From the NCBI RefSeq assembly GCF_004346685.1, contig NZ_SMCO01000025.1, positions 1-44,613 of the forward strand: a DNA stretch of 44,613 nucleotides, in the 5' to 3' direction. This document shows, in pieces, positions 35,775 through 44,613 of this stretch. The position numbers and the translations under genes were made by a program. The first letter of the stretch is position 1; every line of letters starts with the position of its first letter. The notes under the pieces were generated by a model that worked only from the letters and a program-made list of their open reading frames with translations, was not told the DNA's origin and made no database searches. Source of the stretch: Sulfurirhabdus autotrophica. Lineage in GTDB: Bacteria > Pseudomonadota > Gammaproteobacteria > Burkholderiales > SMCO01.

Positions 35775-36380
35775 TTGTTTAATAAACGTTTTGTGGCTTT
35801 GTTGCTTCTGTCCACGATTGCAATAAATGTGGCTGTTTTTGCCAAGTCCAGCGGAATGAAAGCCGCTTATAATGCCGTTGTTGCCGAATTGAATGGCGCT
35901 TCTGCAAATCTTTTGCCTGCAACCGGTACGGTAGAATTGGCCTTTAGCCCTAAGGGCGGGGCAACTGATGCTGTGGTGAATGCGATCAGGGAAGCCAGAC
36001 GAAGTATTCTGGTTCAGGCCTATAGCTTTACCAGTGCACCGATAGCCAAAGCGCTGGTTGATGCGAAGGCACGAGGCGTAGATGTGAAAGTGATCCTGGA
36101 TAAAAGCCAGAATTCAGAAAAATATTCTTCAGCTTCATTTATCGCCAATCATGATATTCCTGTGCGAATCGATTCACTGCATGCCATTGCGCATAACAAG
36201 ATTATTATTTGCGATGAAATCAATGTGGTAACAGGTTCATTCAACTTTACCAAGGCGGCAGAAGAAAAGAATGCGGAGAATGTGCTGGTTTTGCGTGGAA
36301 ATGAAGCACTTGCAAAGCAGTATGTGAATAACTGGCAAGTGCATTGGGCGCACTCTCAGGAATTTATGCGGCGCTTTTGA
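35775..36380 (+). CDS. Exported phospholipase D-family nuclease (single HKD)
   Basis: 201 aa. TTG start at 35775 with GGCAGG about 10 bases ahead. A signal peptide (MFNKRFVALLLLSTIAINVAVFA) is followed by one PLD domain with HAIAHNKIIICDE (the HxKx4D motif), then GSFNFTKAAEEKNAENVLV. A single HKD copy and this length are typical of Nuc/EDTA-resistant endonucleases, which dimerise to cut DNA. Periplasmic or secreted. A phosphatidyl-hydrolase activity cannot be ruled out. Monocistronic. Confidence 0.9.
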   Translation: MFNKRFVALLLLSTIAINVAVFAKSSGMKAAYNAVVAELNGASANLLPATGTVELAFSPKGGATDAVVNAIREARRSILVQAYSFTSAPIAKALVDAKARGVDVKVILDKSQNSEKYSSASFIANHDIPVRIDSLHAIAHNKIIICDEINVVTGSFNFTKAAEEKNAENVLVLRGNEALAKQYVNNWQVHWAHSQEFMRRF

Positions 36381-36402
36381 TGTTTTATTTTAAGGGTTTG
36401 TT

Positions 36403-36621
36403 GTGCGGATACGTCTAGCGTATTTCATCTTGATGAACATGCCTTTGAGTTTTGTTGCATTAGCCATTTCTTCGACGCGGGTGATTAAGAATATTTTGGG
36501 TATGCAATTTGTCTTGATTTCATCTGGTAATTTTATGCTCTTTCATCATATCGAAACTGGAATACTGCCATTACACGCTATGCATTGGTCGGTATACGGT
36601 TGCTGTGGGAAATCGAAGTAA
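36403..36621 (+). CDS. Doubtful small ORF (72 aa)
   Basis: GTG-started frame after the nuclease gene, with several hydrophobic stretches but no family resemblance and only GGGTTTG as a ribosome site. It may be non-coding; listed because no other gene occupies this 290-base gap. Confidence 0.2.
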   Translation: MRIRLAYFILMNMPLSFVALAISSTRVIKNILGMQFVLISSGNFMLFHHIETGILPLHAMHWSVYGCCGKSK

Positions 36622-36672
36622 AATAGTGGCTGGCTGCGAAATGATGCAGCCAGTTGTTATCTTAGTGCAGTA

Positions 36673-37953
36673 TTAAGTTGCAGCTGGCGCGTCCATGGGT
36701 GTTCTTTTTTCCATCACTGCAGCAAAGAAGCCATCAGTGGCGTGAACAGCAGGGTTGAGTCGCAAATATTCGCCGGTATCAACCGCAATTTGTTGCTGAG
36801 CGAGAATTTCTGCACAATTTTTCAGCTCGAAATCAGGGTGAGCTGCGAGGAAGGCTTCAACAATCCCTTCGTTTTCTTCTTTCAAAATACTGCAGGTGGC
36901 ATAAACCAGTCGTCCACCCGTTTTGAGTAGCTTGGAGGCGCTGGTAAGAATAGCGGCTTGTTTTACTTTAAGCTCTTCGATGGCTTCAGGCGTTTGGCGC
37001 CATTTTAGATCAGGGTTGCGGCGCAGTGTTCCCAGCCCGCTACAAGGCGCATCGACCAATACGCGGTCGATTTTCCCATGCAGCCGTTTTACTTTGCTGT
37101 CATTTTCATTGTTGATCAGTTGAGGGTGCAAATTACTTAAGCCCGAACGTTTGAGACGTGGTTTAAGGTTGTTCAGTCGCTTCTCAGACACATCAAAAGC
37201 ATAGATGCGCCCCTGTGATTTCATGAGTGCGCCAAGCAACAGTGTTTTTCCCCCGGCACCTGCACAAAAGTCAACGATCATTTCCTGACGCTTTGGCCCG
37301 ACAATAAAGCCGAGTAATTGGCTGCCTTCGTCCTGAATTTCTATTTTGCCTTCCAGAAAAAGCGGATGCTTGTTGATGGCAGGCTTTGCTTTAAGGCGGA
37401 TGCCGATAGGAGAGAATGGTGTGGGTTGGGCTTCAATGCCATCTTTGCTTAAAACTTCCAGTACTTCATCACGATTTGCGAGCACGGTATTGACGCGAAT
37501 ATCCAGAGAAGCAGGTTGTTGCATAGAACGCGCCAGCGTCATGATCTCTTTATCGTCCATGAAGCTTTGTAATTTTTCAACCAGCCAGTCAGGAAAATCC
37601 GCCTGGATTGCGAGCGGCAGAGAATCAGTCGAAACGGCTTTTATTTCCTTGATGCGGTCGCCCTCATCACCTTGCAGATAAGGTTCCAGTTCACGCATAT
37701 TCATGCCTTGCAAGCGCGCCAGATAGGCTAATAGCAACAAGCGAGGGGTTGGTTTTCCGGTGATTGTTTCCAAAAAGCGTTTGCGGCGTAAAATGCCGAA
37801 TACTGTTTCAGCAATAAACGCACGGTCATTCAACCCTAATTTAGGATTTTCGCGGAAAAAACGGCTAAGCGTGACATCAGCAGGTTCTCTGAGCGGCAAA
37901 ATGAAGCGTAATGCGGCAACGGCGAGTTCTAACTGTTCGGGATAAAGAGGCAT
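36673..37953 (-). CDS. RsmB/NOP-family RNA (cytosine-C5) methyltransferase
   Basis: 426 aa. N-terminal NusB-like RNA-binding helices (1-140), then a SAM-dependent Rossmann domain: VDFCAGAGGKTLLLGALM, IYAFDVSEKRLNNLK, VDAPCSGLGTLRRNPDLKW with the releasing Cys, and VYATCSILKEENE with the attacking Cys. The family modifies C5 of cytosine in rRNA or tRNA; RsmB targets 16S C967. Since RsmB and its paralogues are close, the exact target is not certain, so no symbol is given. It is encoded on the same strand as the DUF3108 genes, 160 bases after them. Confidence 0.92.
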   Translation of the reverse strand: MPLYPEQLELAVAALRFILPLREPADVTLSRFFRENPKLGLNDRAFIAETVFGILRRKRFLETITGKPTPRLLLLAYLARLQGMNMRELEPYLQGDEGDRIKEIKAVSTDSLPLAIQADFPDWLVEKLQSFMDDKEIMTLARSMQQPASLDIRVNTVLANRDEVLEVLSKDGIEAQPTPFSPIGIRLKAKPAINKHPLFLEGKIEIQDEGSQLLGFIVGPKRQEMIVDFCAGAGGKTLLLGALMKSQGRIYAFDVSEKRLNNLKPRLKRSGLSNLHPQLINNENDSKVKRLHGKIDRVLVDAPCSGLGTLRRNPDLKWRQTPEAIEELKVKQAAILTSASKLLKTGGRLVYATCSILKEENEGIVEAFLAAHPDFELKNCAEILAQQQIAVDTGEYLRLNPAVHATDGFFAAVMEKRTPMDAPAAT

Positions 37954-38116
37954 GACGGGCAGTGTGAAGATAGTAAAGTGGCTGATTTTAAATGAGTTTG
38001 GTGTTTGAAGCTATAAATTTCACCTAAAATTTTTAATCCTAATATTTAGAATCCATCGAGGCGCCGAAAAACAAAGCCTTGCGAAGCCAGTTAGTCTTAG
38101 CCAAAAGTGGAGAGGG

Positions 38117-39208
38117 TTATGAACCTGATAGGGGCTGTTGTTCTGTCGCTGCATCAGCTTTATTGTTTTTTTCAGATTTAATCTGGATTTCACTGGCAAT
38201 TTGTTCCGCAACGCCGCCGTCACGATCGGTAAAACGAATTTTGACAGGCAAGTAATACTGCTCAATTCCAAACCAGATGTCAGTCCCATCTTCATTCGGT
38301 TTGTGGACTTTGCTCAGGTGTAGCGTTTTGGTTTTCCCCTGGGGTAATTCCAGTAATTCTTCACCGATAACCTGGTATTCATAGGCATCCAGTTTTCTGC
38401 CGTTTGTGATGAAAAGTTGGAGGGTTTGTCCTATTTTTGGTGGATTTGCTGCTATCTGGTAGGTAAAACTTAATAAATCTTGTGTGCCATCGGGAAGTGG
38501 CAGGGTGGTCGTGTTTTGTGCTGAGCTCAAAGTCAGTGTTTTATTTCGGTGGTCGAGTTGGGCCGATTCGGTGCTGTCAGCTGATTGCCCACGCTGGATC
38601 CAGAATGCATCAGGTTCCAGTCCGTTATCTGTCAGTTTTCCCTGGCTGGTCTGTACAAATTTACCGGACTTTATCAAGGAGAAAATACCTGTGGCTTGAG
38701 CAACGCTAGTCAGGGAATAGCGATTGTTTTGTATTTGCCAGGTTTGGACGACCTTACCCACGTTTAATCCGTTTTCACCTTTGTAGAGGTTGAAGTGAAT
38801 CTCGGCTTGTTTGGGTAAAGGATAAGGGGCATCAATTTTTTGTTGCGGCTTTTCTATCTGTGCAACAGGCTCTGGGGCCTCCTTGATTGGTTGGCTTTCC
38901 CTTGAGACGTCTTCAGCTATGGGCGGTTGAGGTGCCTCTGCAATGGCTTCAGAGGGGGCCGGTTTGAGAATTCGCGGTGTGGGCGGTTTTGAGCGGGATG
39001 ATTGTTTAGTGTTGATCTTGGGTTTGGTTATTTCCGCCGGAACGGGTTTTTGAGGCAACACTAATCTGACATCAAGTGGGGCAGATTCGATTTGATTAAA
39101 TGGTAAATGTATCTGAGGTCCATACCAGAGCAACAGGTGAACGACGATAGATAAAACCAGTGCCCATACAATTTTCTTAGAAATTGCGGTACGGCTGGTA
39201 AGATTCAT
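38117..39208 (-). CDS. DUF3108 protein with N-terminal anchor and proline-rich linker
   Basis: 363 aa. A basic N-terminus and one membrane segment (about 14-32) are followed by a Pro/Lys/Glu-rich stretch (35-140) like a TonB or periplasm-spanning linker, then a DUF3108 domain (about 145-345): EIHFNLYKGENGLNVGKVVQTW, ATGIFSLIKSGKF, FWIQRGQS, GTQDLLSFTYQIA and KVHKPNEDGTDIWFG. It faces the periplasm. DUF3108 proteins may bind lipids or help at the outer membrane, but no function is established. It starts 3 bases after the stop of the next DUF3108 gene, so both form a unit with purM-purN. Confidence 0.85.
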   Translation of the reverse strand: MNLTSRTAISKKIVWALVLSIVVHLLLWYGPQIHLPFNQIESAPLDVRLVLPQKPVPAEITKPKINTKQSSRSKPPTPRILKPAPSEAIAEAPQPPIAEDVSRESQPIKEAPEPVAQIEKPQQKIDAPYPLPKQAEIHFNLYKGENGLNVGKVVQTWQIQNNRYSLTSVAQATGIFSLIKSGKFVQTSQGKLTDNGLEPDAFWIQRGQSADSTESAQLDHRNKTLTLSSAQNTTTLPLPDGTQDLLSFTYQIAANPPKIGQTLQLFITNGRKLDAYEYQVIGEELLELPQGKTKTLHLSKVHKPNEDGTDIWFGIEQYYLPVKIRFTDRDGGVAEQIASEIQIKSEKNNKADAATEQQPLSGS

Positions 39209-39211
39209 GAA

Positions 39212-39904
39212 TTATTTAATGGTGAGCTTCGTTAGTTGCTGTTCCAAATTTCCGCCGTCTTTTTCCTTGATAATGATCAATACAGGAAAATAACGCATAG
39301 TGTTTGCCAGCCACATTTCCGCACCGTTTTCATCTGGCTTATGCTGCTGGACAAAATGACTGGTTTTGAATGATCCTGCTGGGGTTTTAAGTAGTTCCTG
39401 ATCGGTGAGCACATAGTGATACTGGTCAATATTTCTGCCGTTGCTCATGGAAAACGCCAATGACTTGCCTTTTGGAGGTTCAAACATGAACTGGTACATG
39501 CGACTGATTCGGTCCTGAGTGCCGGGCACAAGTGCCATGGTTTCGGTTTTACCATCATATTTCATGGTAAGTGTTTGTGCTTTCCAGTCAAAGTCAGCAA
39601 CAATCAATTTCTCAGGATCACTGCCTCGGTGATGTTCAAAATGTAAAGGGCGCAAACCGTCTTTGGTGATTTCCCCACGGCTGATTAATTTGATATTTCC
39701 TTTGGCAAATAAGGCAAAAATGCCGATTGCTTTGGTCTCGCTCAGAATTTCATAGCGGTTGCCAGTACGAGTAAATGTTTCTGTGACCACACCCACTTCC
39801 TGGCCACTTTTATAAAAACTGTACGTGGCATTCACACGTTGAGGTGTGCCTGCCAGTGTGAGTGCAGAAAAACAGAATAAAACAATTAAGAGCAGAAATT
39901 TCAC
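39212..39904 (-). CDS. DUF3108 family exported protein
   Basis: 230 aa from GTG 39904, which overlaps the purN stop as GTGA and has GGGA before it; a longer frame from ATG 39916 is possible. Signal peptide [19 protein letters not shown]. The mature protein is all DUF3108: NATYSFYKSGQEVGVVTETF, AIGIFALFAKGNIKL, FEHHRGSD, GTQDRISRMYQFMF, QQHKPDENGAEMWL. The order and motifs match the larger downstream neighbour, so the pair are paralogues. Periplasmic; function unknown. Translational coupling to purN is likely and is a common betaproteobacterial layout. Confidence 0.87.
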   Translation of the reverse strand: MKFLLLIVLFCFSALTLAGTPQRVNATYSFYKSGQEVGVVTETFTRTGNRYEILSETKAIGIFALFAKGNIKLISRGEITKDGLRPLHFEHHRGSDPEKLIVADFDWKAQTLTMKYDGKTETMALVPGTQDRISRMYQFMFEPPKGKSLAFSMSNGRNIDQYHYVLTDQELLKTPAGSFKTSHFVQQHKPDENGAEMWLANTMRYFPVLIIIKEKDGGNLEQQLTKLTIK

Positions 39905-40542
39905 TGGGGTTCCCATGGTGATAACAGTACGTCGTGAGACAACTTTGGCGCGCTGAGGTTCACAATACCGTGGTTATTGATATGTAAACGCCCTTCCGCA
40001 AACCATTGAATGGCCTGGGGATAGATTTTGTGTTCCTGTTCCAATACGCGCGCTGACAGTGTATCGGATGTGTCGTCAGGCAGCACCTGAACAGCGGCCT
40101 GAACAATGATCGGTCCATGATCCAGGGTTGGGGTCACAAAATGAACGGTACATCCATGTATTTTTACACCTTCCCTGAGTGCCTGTCCGTGGGTATCCAG
40201 CCCCGGAAAGGCGGGCAACAGGGAGGGATGAATGTTGATCATTCTTCCCTGATAACGGATAACAAAACCATCAGTCAAAATGCGCATAAACCCAGCCAGC
40301 ACGATGAGGTCAGGTTGGTAAGCATCAATAATGTCAGCCAGTGCACCATCAAACGATTCACGATCCGGGTAATCACGGTGATTAACCGTTTGTGTCGGGA
40401 TGCCGTACTGTTCTGCGAGCTGCAACCCCGCAGCGTCAGGTTTGTTGCTAATCACCGCTACAATGGTAACGGGTAAATCTGCTTCCAATATAGCGCGGAG
40501 GTTGCTGCCGCGCCCTGAAATCAGGGCGACTATTCGTTTCAT
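39901..40542 (-). CDS. purN: Phosphoribosylglycinamide formyltransferase
   Basis: 213 aa. Transfers a formyl group from 10-formyl-THF to GAR in purine synthesis. The GRGSNLRA loop (10-17) binds phosphate; the catalytic trio is Asn103, His105 ([13 protein letters not shown]) and Asp141 (LDHGPII). Starts ATG 40542, overlapping the purM stop as ATGA; ends overlapping the DUF3108 gene. Family call is certain. Confidence 0.98.
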   Translation of the reverse strand: MKRIVALISGRGSNLRAILEADLPVTIVAVISNKPDAAGLQLAEQYGIPTQTVNHRDYPDRESFDGALADIIDAYQPDLIVLAGFMRILTDGFVIRYQGRMINIHPSLLPAFPGLDTHGQALREGVKIHGCTVHFVTPTLDHGPIIVQAAVQVLPDDTSDTLSARVLEQEHKIYPQAIQWFAEGRLHINNHGIVNLSAPKLSHDVLLSPWEPQ

Positions 40543-41588
40543 TGCACTACGGTCTGCGGCTGGCCTTCAGTACGTTTCTGGATGCGGCCAATGTTCCAAA
40601 CTGTTTCCCCTGAATCGCGCAACTGTTTCATTGCCGCTTCAGCGTGTTCCTGTGCAACCACGACTGCCATGCCGATGCCGCAGTTGAAAGTGCGATACAT
40701 TTCATTGGCTTCTACATTGCCTTCTGCTTGCAACCAGTGGAATAGTGGAGGCATTTGCCAGGCATTTTTGTCCAGAACAGCGGTAAGGTCGTCTTTCAGA
40801 ATGCGGGGAATGTTTTCCAGCAAGCCGCCGCCAGTAATATGGGCCATGCCTTTAACCGGCAGTTTTTCCATCAGCGCAAGCAGTGGCTTGACGTAAATAC
40901 GCGTTGGCGCAATGACAACATCCGCCAGGGGTTGACCATGGAAATCCGAGTTCAGGTCGATACCGGTGCGTTCAATGATTTTGCGGATAAGGGAATAACC
41001 GTTGGAGTGAGCACCGCTGGATGCCATGCCCAACACCACGTCCCCTTCACAAATGGTGTCGCCACTGATGATTTTTTCTTTTTCTACGGCACCGACTGCA
41101 AAACCGGCCAGGTCGTATTCCCCTGCAGGATACATGCCAGGCATCTCAGCGGTTTCACCACCGATAAGTGCACAGCCGGATAACTCGCAACCCGCTGCTA
41201 TGCCTTTTACCACGTCAGTAGCAACGGCAACATCCAGTTTTCCACAAGCAAAATAATCCAGGAAAAACAGGGGTTCAGCCCCTTGCACAAGGATGTCGTT
41301 AACACTCATGGCCACCAGGTCAATACCTACGGTGTCGTGCTTGTTCAGCATAAACGCCAGTTTGAGTTTGGTACCTACACCGTCAGTACCGGAAACCAAC
41401 ACGGGATTTTTAAATTTTTTCGAGATTTCAAATAGCGCACCAAAACCGCCAATTCCCCCCATTACTTCAGGGCGCATGGTCTTTTTGGCGAAGGGTTTGA
41501 TATTCTCTATCAGTGCATCGCCTGCAACTATATCAACACCGGCATCGCGGTAGCTTAAGGAATCTTTGTTTGCGTCTTTCTGGCTCAA
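40539..41588 (-). CDS. purM: Phosphoribosylformylglycinamidine cyclo-ligase (AIR synthetase)
   Basis: 349 aa. Closes the imidazole ring in purine synthesis (FGAM to AIR, ATP-dependent). Marks: [27 protein letters not shown] at the N-terminus, [36 protein letters not shown], and [15 protein letters not shown]. The TTG at 41588 is the only start that preserves the usual N-terminus. First of purM-purN-DUF3108-DUF3108, divergent from the perM-like gene. Confidence 0.98.
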   Translation of the reverse strand: MSQKDANKDSLSYRDAGVDIVAGDALIENIKPFAKKTMRPEVMGGIGGFGALFEISKKFKNPVLVSGTDGVGTKLKLAFMLNKHDTVGIDLVAMSVNDILVQGAEPLFFLDYFACGKLDVAVATDVVKGIAAGCELSGCALIGGETAEMPGMYPAGEYDLAGFAVGAVEKEKIISGDTICEGDVVLGMASSGAHSNGYSLIRKIIERTGIDLNSDFHGQPLADVVIAPTRIYVKPLLALMEKLPVKGMAHITGGGLLENIPRILKDDLTAVLDKNAWQMPPLFHWLQAEGNVEANEMYRTFNCGIGMAVVVAQEHAEAAMKQLRDSGETVWNIGRIQKRTEGQPQTVVQ

Positions 41589-41661
41589 GTTGAGTTCTCG
41601 CTTTCTACAGGATAAAGTAGCTCTTTATTTCAATAAAGAAATTTCGACAATTTTACCTCAA

Positions 41662-42726
41662 ATGACAACAAAACGCTCAGACGATCTGAATTACTTGTGG
41701 TGGCTTGCTTTTGCAGGGATTACCCTGTTTTTACTTTATCTGCTTGCCCCGATCCTTTCCCCTTTTCTGTTTGCCGCCATATTGGCTTATATTTGCGACC
41801 CATTAGTGGATAAAATGGAAATGCGCAAAATTCCGCGGACTGCCGGTGTGTTGCTGACCATGATTTTTCTGGCGGTGTTGTTTGTTTCATTGTTCCTGAT
41901 TATGGTGCCCTTGTTTGAAAAGGAAACCCAATTGCTGGTTGAGCGGTTGCCCGGTTACGTCGACTGGTTCAGAACTCAGGTAGCCCCCTGGTTGAAAGCC
42001 CGGTTTGGTGTGGAGTTGCAATTAGATAGCTCTGCCGTGCAGACTGCCCTGGCTGCTCATTGGCAAAGCGCAGGCGGGTTGGCTGCCAAGGTGTTACCGT
42101 CTTTGGGGAACAGCGGGATGGCGCTGGTGGGGCTGTTGGTTAATGCATTATTGGTGCCTGTGGTGTTTTTTTATCTGTTGCGTGACTGGGATATCATGGT
42201 TGCACATATTGATGAAATGATCCCGCGTCGTTGGCATGCACGGGTGTCTGCCCTTGCAAAAGAATCAGATCAGGTGCTGGGCGAATTTTTGCGTGGGCAG
42301 ATTTCAGTCATGCTGTTAATGGCTGTTTTCTATTCCCTGGCACTTTGGATAGCGGGTTTAGAATATTCGCTGCCAATCGGTATAATCGCCGGCTTGCTGG
42401 TCTTTGTTCCTTATCTGGGCATGATATTGGGGCTGACGCTGGCCACGTTGGCGGGGGCAATGCAGTTTCAAGGGTTGGGTGGGCTGGTGCCCGTGTGGAT
42501 TGCCTTTGGTGTTGGCCAGCTGCTGGAAGGAATGATTGTTACACCTTGGCTAGTTGGAGAGCGTATTGGTTTGCATCCACTTGCTGTTATTTTTGCCTTG
42601 ATGGCATTTGGTCAGTTATTCGGGTTTTTTGGTATTTTATTGGCGCTTCCGGCTAGTGCCGTGCTTCTTGTCGGGTTACGCCAGGTGCGCAGAAAGTACA
42701 TGGATAGCACAAGTTATCAAGGTTGA
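41662..42726 (+). CDS. AI-2E/PerM family permease-like membrane protein
   Basis: 354 aa from ATG 41662; the frame from 41566 overlaps the purM start and is rejected. About eight membrane segments: two pairs near 12-50 and 65-92, a soluble middle (95-150), then several from 150 to 340, with the family's LRDWDIMVAHIDEMIPRRW, GQISVMLLMAVFYSLALWIAGLEY and GLHPLAVIFALMAFGQLFGFFGILLALP. Members are proposed exporters (AI-2, ions), but the substrate is unknown. Upstream of hda, 31 bases apart, a conserved betaproteobacterial pair. Confidence 0.9.
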   Translation: MTTKRSDDLNYLWWLAFAGITLFLLYLLAPILSPFLFAAILAYICDPLVDKMEMRKIPRTAGVLLTMIFLAVLFVSLFLIMVPLFEKETQLLVERLPGYVDWFRTQVAPWLKARFGVELQLDSSAVQTALAAHWQSAGGLAAKVLPSLGNSGMALVGLLVNALLVPVVFFYLLRDWDIMVAHIDEMIPRRWHARVSALAKESDQVLGEFLRGQISVMLLMAVFYSLALWIAGLEYSLPIGIIAGLLVFVPYLGMILGLTLATLAGAMQFQGLGGLVPVWIAFGVGQLLEGMIVTPWLVGERIGLHPLAVIFALMAFGQLFGFFGILLALPASAVLLVGLRQVRRKYMDSTSYQG

Positions 42727-42757
42727 AACTTCCGCTTTTATAGAAAATAGTTTACTG

Positions 42758-43441
42758 ATGAAACAATTAATTCTTGATATTTCTCCACCGCAATCTCCCT
42801 CTTTGGCCAATTTTATTGCCGGGCATAATGTGGAATTGCTGCAAATGTTATACACATTGGCAGCCTCAGGTTTGCAAGAGCGTTTTGTTTATGTCTGGGG
42901 GGAAACAGGTAGTGGCAAAAGCCATTTGCTGAAAGCGTTTCTTCAAAGCATGAGTGTGAATCAGCGCGACGTAATCTATATCAATGCCGGTATGCATCAA
43001 GTAATTGACCCCGAAGCGCTGGAAAATGCAGTTGTCACGGTGGATGATGTAGAACTACTGGATGAACAGCAGCAGATAGCATTGTTTAATCTGTATAACC
43101 GTATGCGTGAAGGGCAGGGCGTATTGCTGGTTTCCGGTCATTGTGCGCCTGCGCAGCTTACATTGCGCCAGGATCTGGTGACTCGTCTTGGCTGGGGGCT
43201 TATTTATCAGATCCACGCGTTAAGTGACGTGGAAAAAATTCAGGCATTGAAAACCCATTCCCAAGAACGGGGTTTTGAACTCTCTCAAGAAGTCGCAGAA
43301 TATCTCTTGCGGCACTGGCGTCGAGACATGCCTTCTTTGCTCGCGATGCTGGATTCTCTGGATCGGTTTTCTCTTGAAACCAAACGGCCGATTACCATAC
43401 CGTTATTGAAACAGCTTTTACAGCCTGCAAATGCTGCCTGA
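42758..43441 (+). CDS. hda: DnaA regulatory inactivator Hda (DnaA-like AAA+)
   Basis: 227 aa from ATG 42758. MKQLILDI at the N-terminus is a clamp-binding motif (QLxLDI), and the AAA+ core has WGETGSGKSHLL (Walker A) and a VVTVDDVELL Walker B. C-terminal RLGWGLIYQIHALSDVEKIQALKTHSQERGFELSQE resembles the DnaA lid. Hda with the clamp stimulates hydrolysis of DnaA-bound ATP after initiation. The ORF frame runs 50 codons further up, inside perM, and is ignored. Overlaps the next gene by 11 bases. Confidence 0.94.
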   Translation: MKQLILDISPPQSPSLANFIAGHNVELLQMLYTLAASGLQERFVYVWGETGSGKSHLLKAFLQSMSVNQRDVIYINAGMHQVIDPEALENAVVTVDDVELLDEQQQIALFNLYNRMREGQGVLLVSGHCAPAQLTLRQDLVTRLGWGLIYQIHALSDVEKIQALKTHSQERGFELSQEVAEYLLRHWRRDMPSLLAMLDSLDRFSLETKRPITIPLLKQLLQPANAA

Positions 43442-44555
43442 AAACCGGAAGTCGCACAGCCCTCATCTATTTGTTGATATCTCTTCACATGGTTTTGGTC
43501 ATATTGCTCAAATTGCACCAGTACTGAATGAATTGCGCCGCCGGATACCTGCATTAAAGCTCACCGTGCAGTGTGCAGTACCCGTTGAAAAGTTGCAAAG
43601 CCGGATTCATGGGCCTTTTGAGCACATTTGTGCAGCGACTGATTTTGGCATGTGCATGGCCAATGCAGTAGAAGTGCTGGTGGAAGAAAGTGCGCAAGCC
43701 TATACAGATTTTCACCAGAACTGGGCAAGTAAAATAGCGCAGCAAGCTGAAGTGCTGCAACAAAATGCGCCTGATCTGGTGTTTTCAGATGTTTCTTACC
43801 TCACTTTGGCAGCTGCCAAACACGCTGGCATTCCTGCTTTAGGTATGTGTTCGTTAAATTGGGCAGATATATATGAGCATTACTGCTCAGGTTTGCCCGG
43901 TGCAGCTAAAATTCACCGGCAGATGCTGGCAGCCTACAATAGCGCAGAGCATTTTGTCAGGCTGCAACCCTCCATGCCCATGCTGCAATTACAGAATACG
44001 CTGGAACTCGGCCCAATTGGACAAACAGGCATCAATCGCCGTGCAGAAATAGATGCAAAATTTGGGCTAACGCAGGATGTGAAGCTGGTTTTGGTCGCCA
44101 TGGGTGGTATACAGATGCGTTTGCCAGTAGAGCAATGGCCGAGCATTGCTGGAGTAAAGTGGGTAGTTCAGCGCAGTTGGGGCGTTTGCCATCCGGATGC
44201 GATCGAACTGGAAGCGTTGGGTATGAGTTTTACTGATATTCTGTGCTCATGTGACGCGCTGATTACCAAACCGGGATATGGCAGTTTTGCAGAAGCGGCA
44301 GTGAATGGTGTGCCTGTATTGTATCTGCGTCGATTTGATTGGCCAGAGGAAGCGTTTCTGGTGGACTGGCTAAGTCAGTTTGGGCGGTGTCTGGAAGTAC
44401 AGCGGAATGATCTTGAAAATGGAGCCATTGCCACTGTTTTAGAAGCACTATGGAAATTGCCATCCTTACCGCTAGTGTTACCAGTTGGCATTGCCCAAGT
44501 AGCGGATTTTGTAGTAAAAATCACTAGTGTCCGGTTAAAAATCGAACAAATTTAA
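43431..44555 (+). CDS. GT-B-fold glycosyltransferase-like protein
   Basis: 374 aa starting inside the hda 3' end. Two-lobed layout: HLFVDISSHGFGHIAQIAPVLNEL (N-terminal, like the MurG/UGT nucleotide-sugar family) and, in the C-terminal half, LVLVAMGGIQMRLP, CDALITKPGYGSFAEAAVNGVPVLYL, the donor-binding segment of GT-B enzymes. Similar proteins occur next to GHMP kinases or alone and their acceptor is unknown. No signal or membrane segment. It may transfer a sugar to a lipid or protein, but this is inference. Probably cotranscribed with hda. Confidence 0.78.
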   Translation: MLPENRKSHSPHLFVDISSHGFGHIAQIAPVLNELRRRIPALKLTVQCAVPVEKLQSRIHGPFEHICAATDFGMCMANAVEVLVEESAQAYTDFHQNWASKIAQQAEVLQQNAPDLVFSDVSYLTLAAAKHAGIPALGMCSLNWADIYEHYCSGLPGAAKIHRQMLAAYNSAEHFVRLQPSMPMLQLQNTLELGPIGQTGINRRAEIDAKFGLTQDVKLVLVAMGGIQMRLPVEQWPSIAGVKWVVQRSWGVCHPDAIELEALGMSFTDILCSCDALITKPGYGSFAEAAVNGVPVLYLRRFDWPEEAFLVDWLSQFGRCLEVQRNDLENGAIATVLEALWKLPSLPLVLPVGIAQVADFVVKITSVRLKIEQI

Positions 44556-44613
44556 TTGGTTATCGAAATCGGTCTGTTCTGAGACGTAGCTACTGCCTGC
44601 GAAGGCTTGTAGT

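Noticed and set aside
41566-41661. Longer N-terminus for the PerM-like protein
   Set aside because: It overlaps the purM start on the other strand and lacks family similarity; the ATG at 41662 starts just before the first membrane segment.
42608-42757. 50-codon N-terminal extension of Hda
   Set aside because: It lies inside the permease gene; the ATG at 42758 gives the expected clamp-binding N-terminus.

Overview
The window looks like chromosomal DNA of a betaproteobacterium, probably Nitrosomonadales (Gallionellaceae/Sulfuricellaceae-like). This rests on the gene order coaBC-dut / radC / rpmB-rpmG, on purM-purN followed by DUF3108 genes with a divergent perM-hda, and on the mix of NAD, nitrate and c-di-GMP genes. 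The genus is inferred, not shown. No tRNA, rRNA, CRISPR array, transposase or integrase was seen.

Left part (1-6.7 kb), accessory: a secreted RHS/YD-repeat protein runs off the left edge and may be coupled to a small upstream ORF. Then come creA, a very AT-rich stretch with a perfect 19-bp inverted repeat, a hypothetical gene and an orphan Phd-type antitoxin. A decayed phd-vapC pair follows on the other strand. A GEMM-I (c-di-GMP) riboswitch leads an exported ankyrin-type protein.

7-15 kb: katG with a candidate OxyR site; a 148-bp palindromic MITE-like repeat, flanked by 5-bp direct repeats, that supplies the stop codon of an ABC exporter; and an apparent integron gene cassette (11825-13095) with a recognisable attC site and an unknown 393-aa protein, with no integrase in view. 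An Xre/MbcA-ParS antitoxin and RES-domain (NAD+-consuming) toxin pair follows.

14.8-18.5 kb: a nadA-nadM/Nudix-nadV operon for making and salvaging NAD, convergent with the RES toxin pair. Its leader carries a run of stem-loops, two with the same loop, one of them over the nadA ribosome binding site.

19-23.4 kb: an ABC nitrate uptake operon (nrtA-nrtB-nrtD). Its leader has a good sigma-54 promoter, two ANTAR hairpins and a terminator that overlaps the second hairpin. The ANTAR regulator NasT is encoded just upstream, but NasS is not in the window.

23.5-44.6 kb, mostly housekeeping: EamA transporter, two c-di-GMP enzymes (GGDEF; PAS-GGDEF-EAL), dut, coaBC, radC, rpmB-rpmG, a fatty acid desaturase, an MscS-like channel, a PLD-family nuclease, an RsmB-like methyltransferase, two adjacent DUF3108 paralogues, purN-purM, a PerM-like permease, hda and a GT-B glycosyltransferase-like protein.
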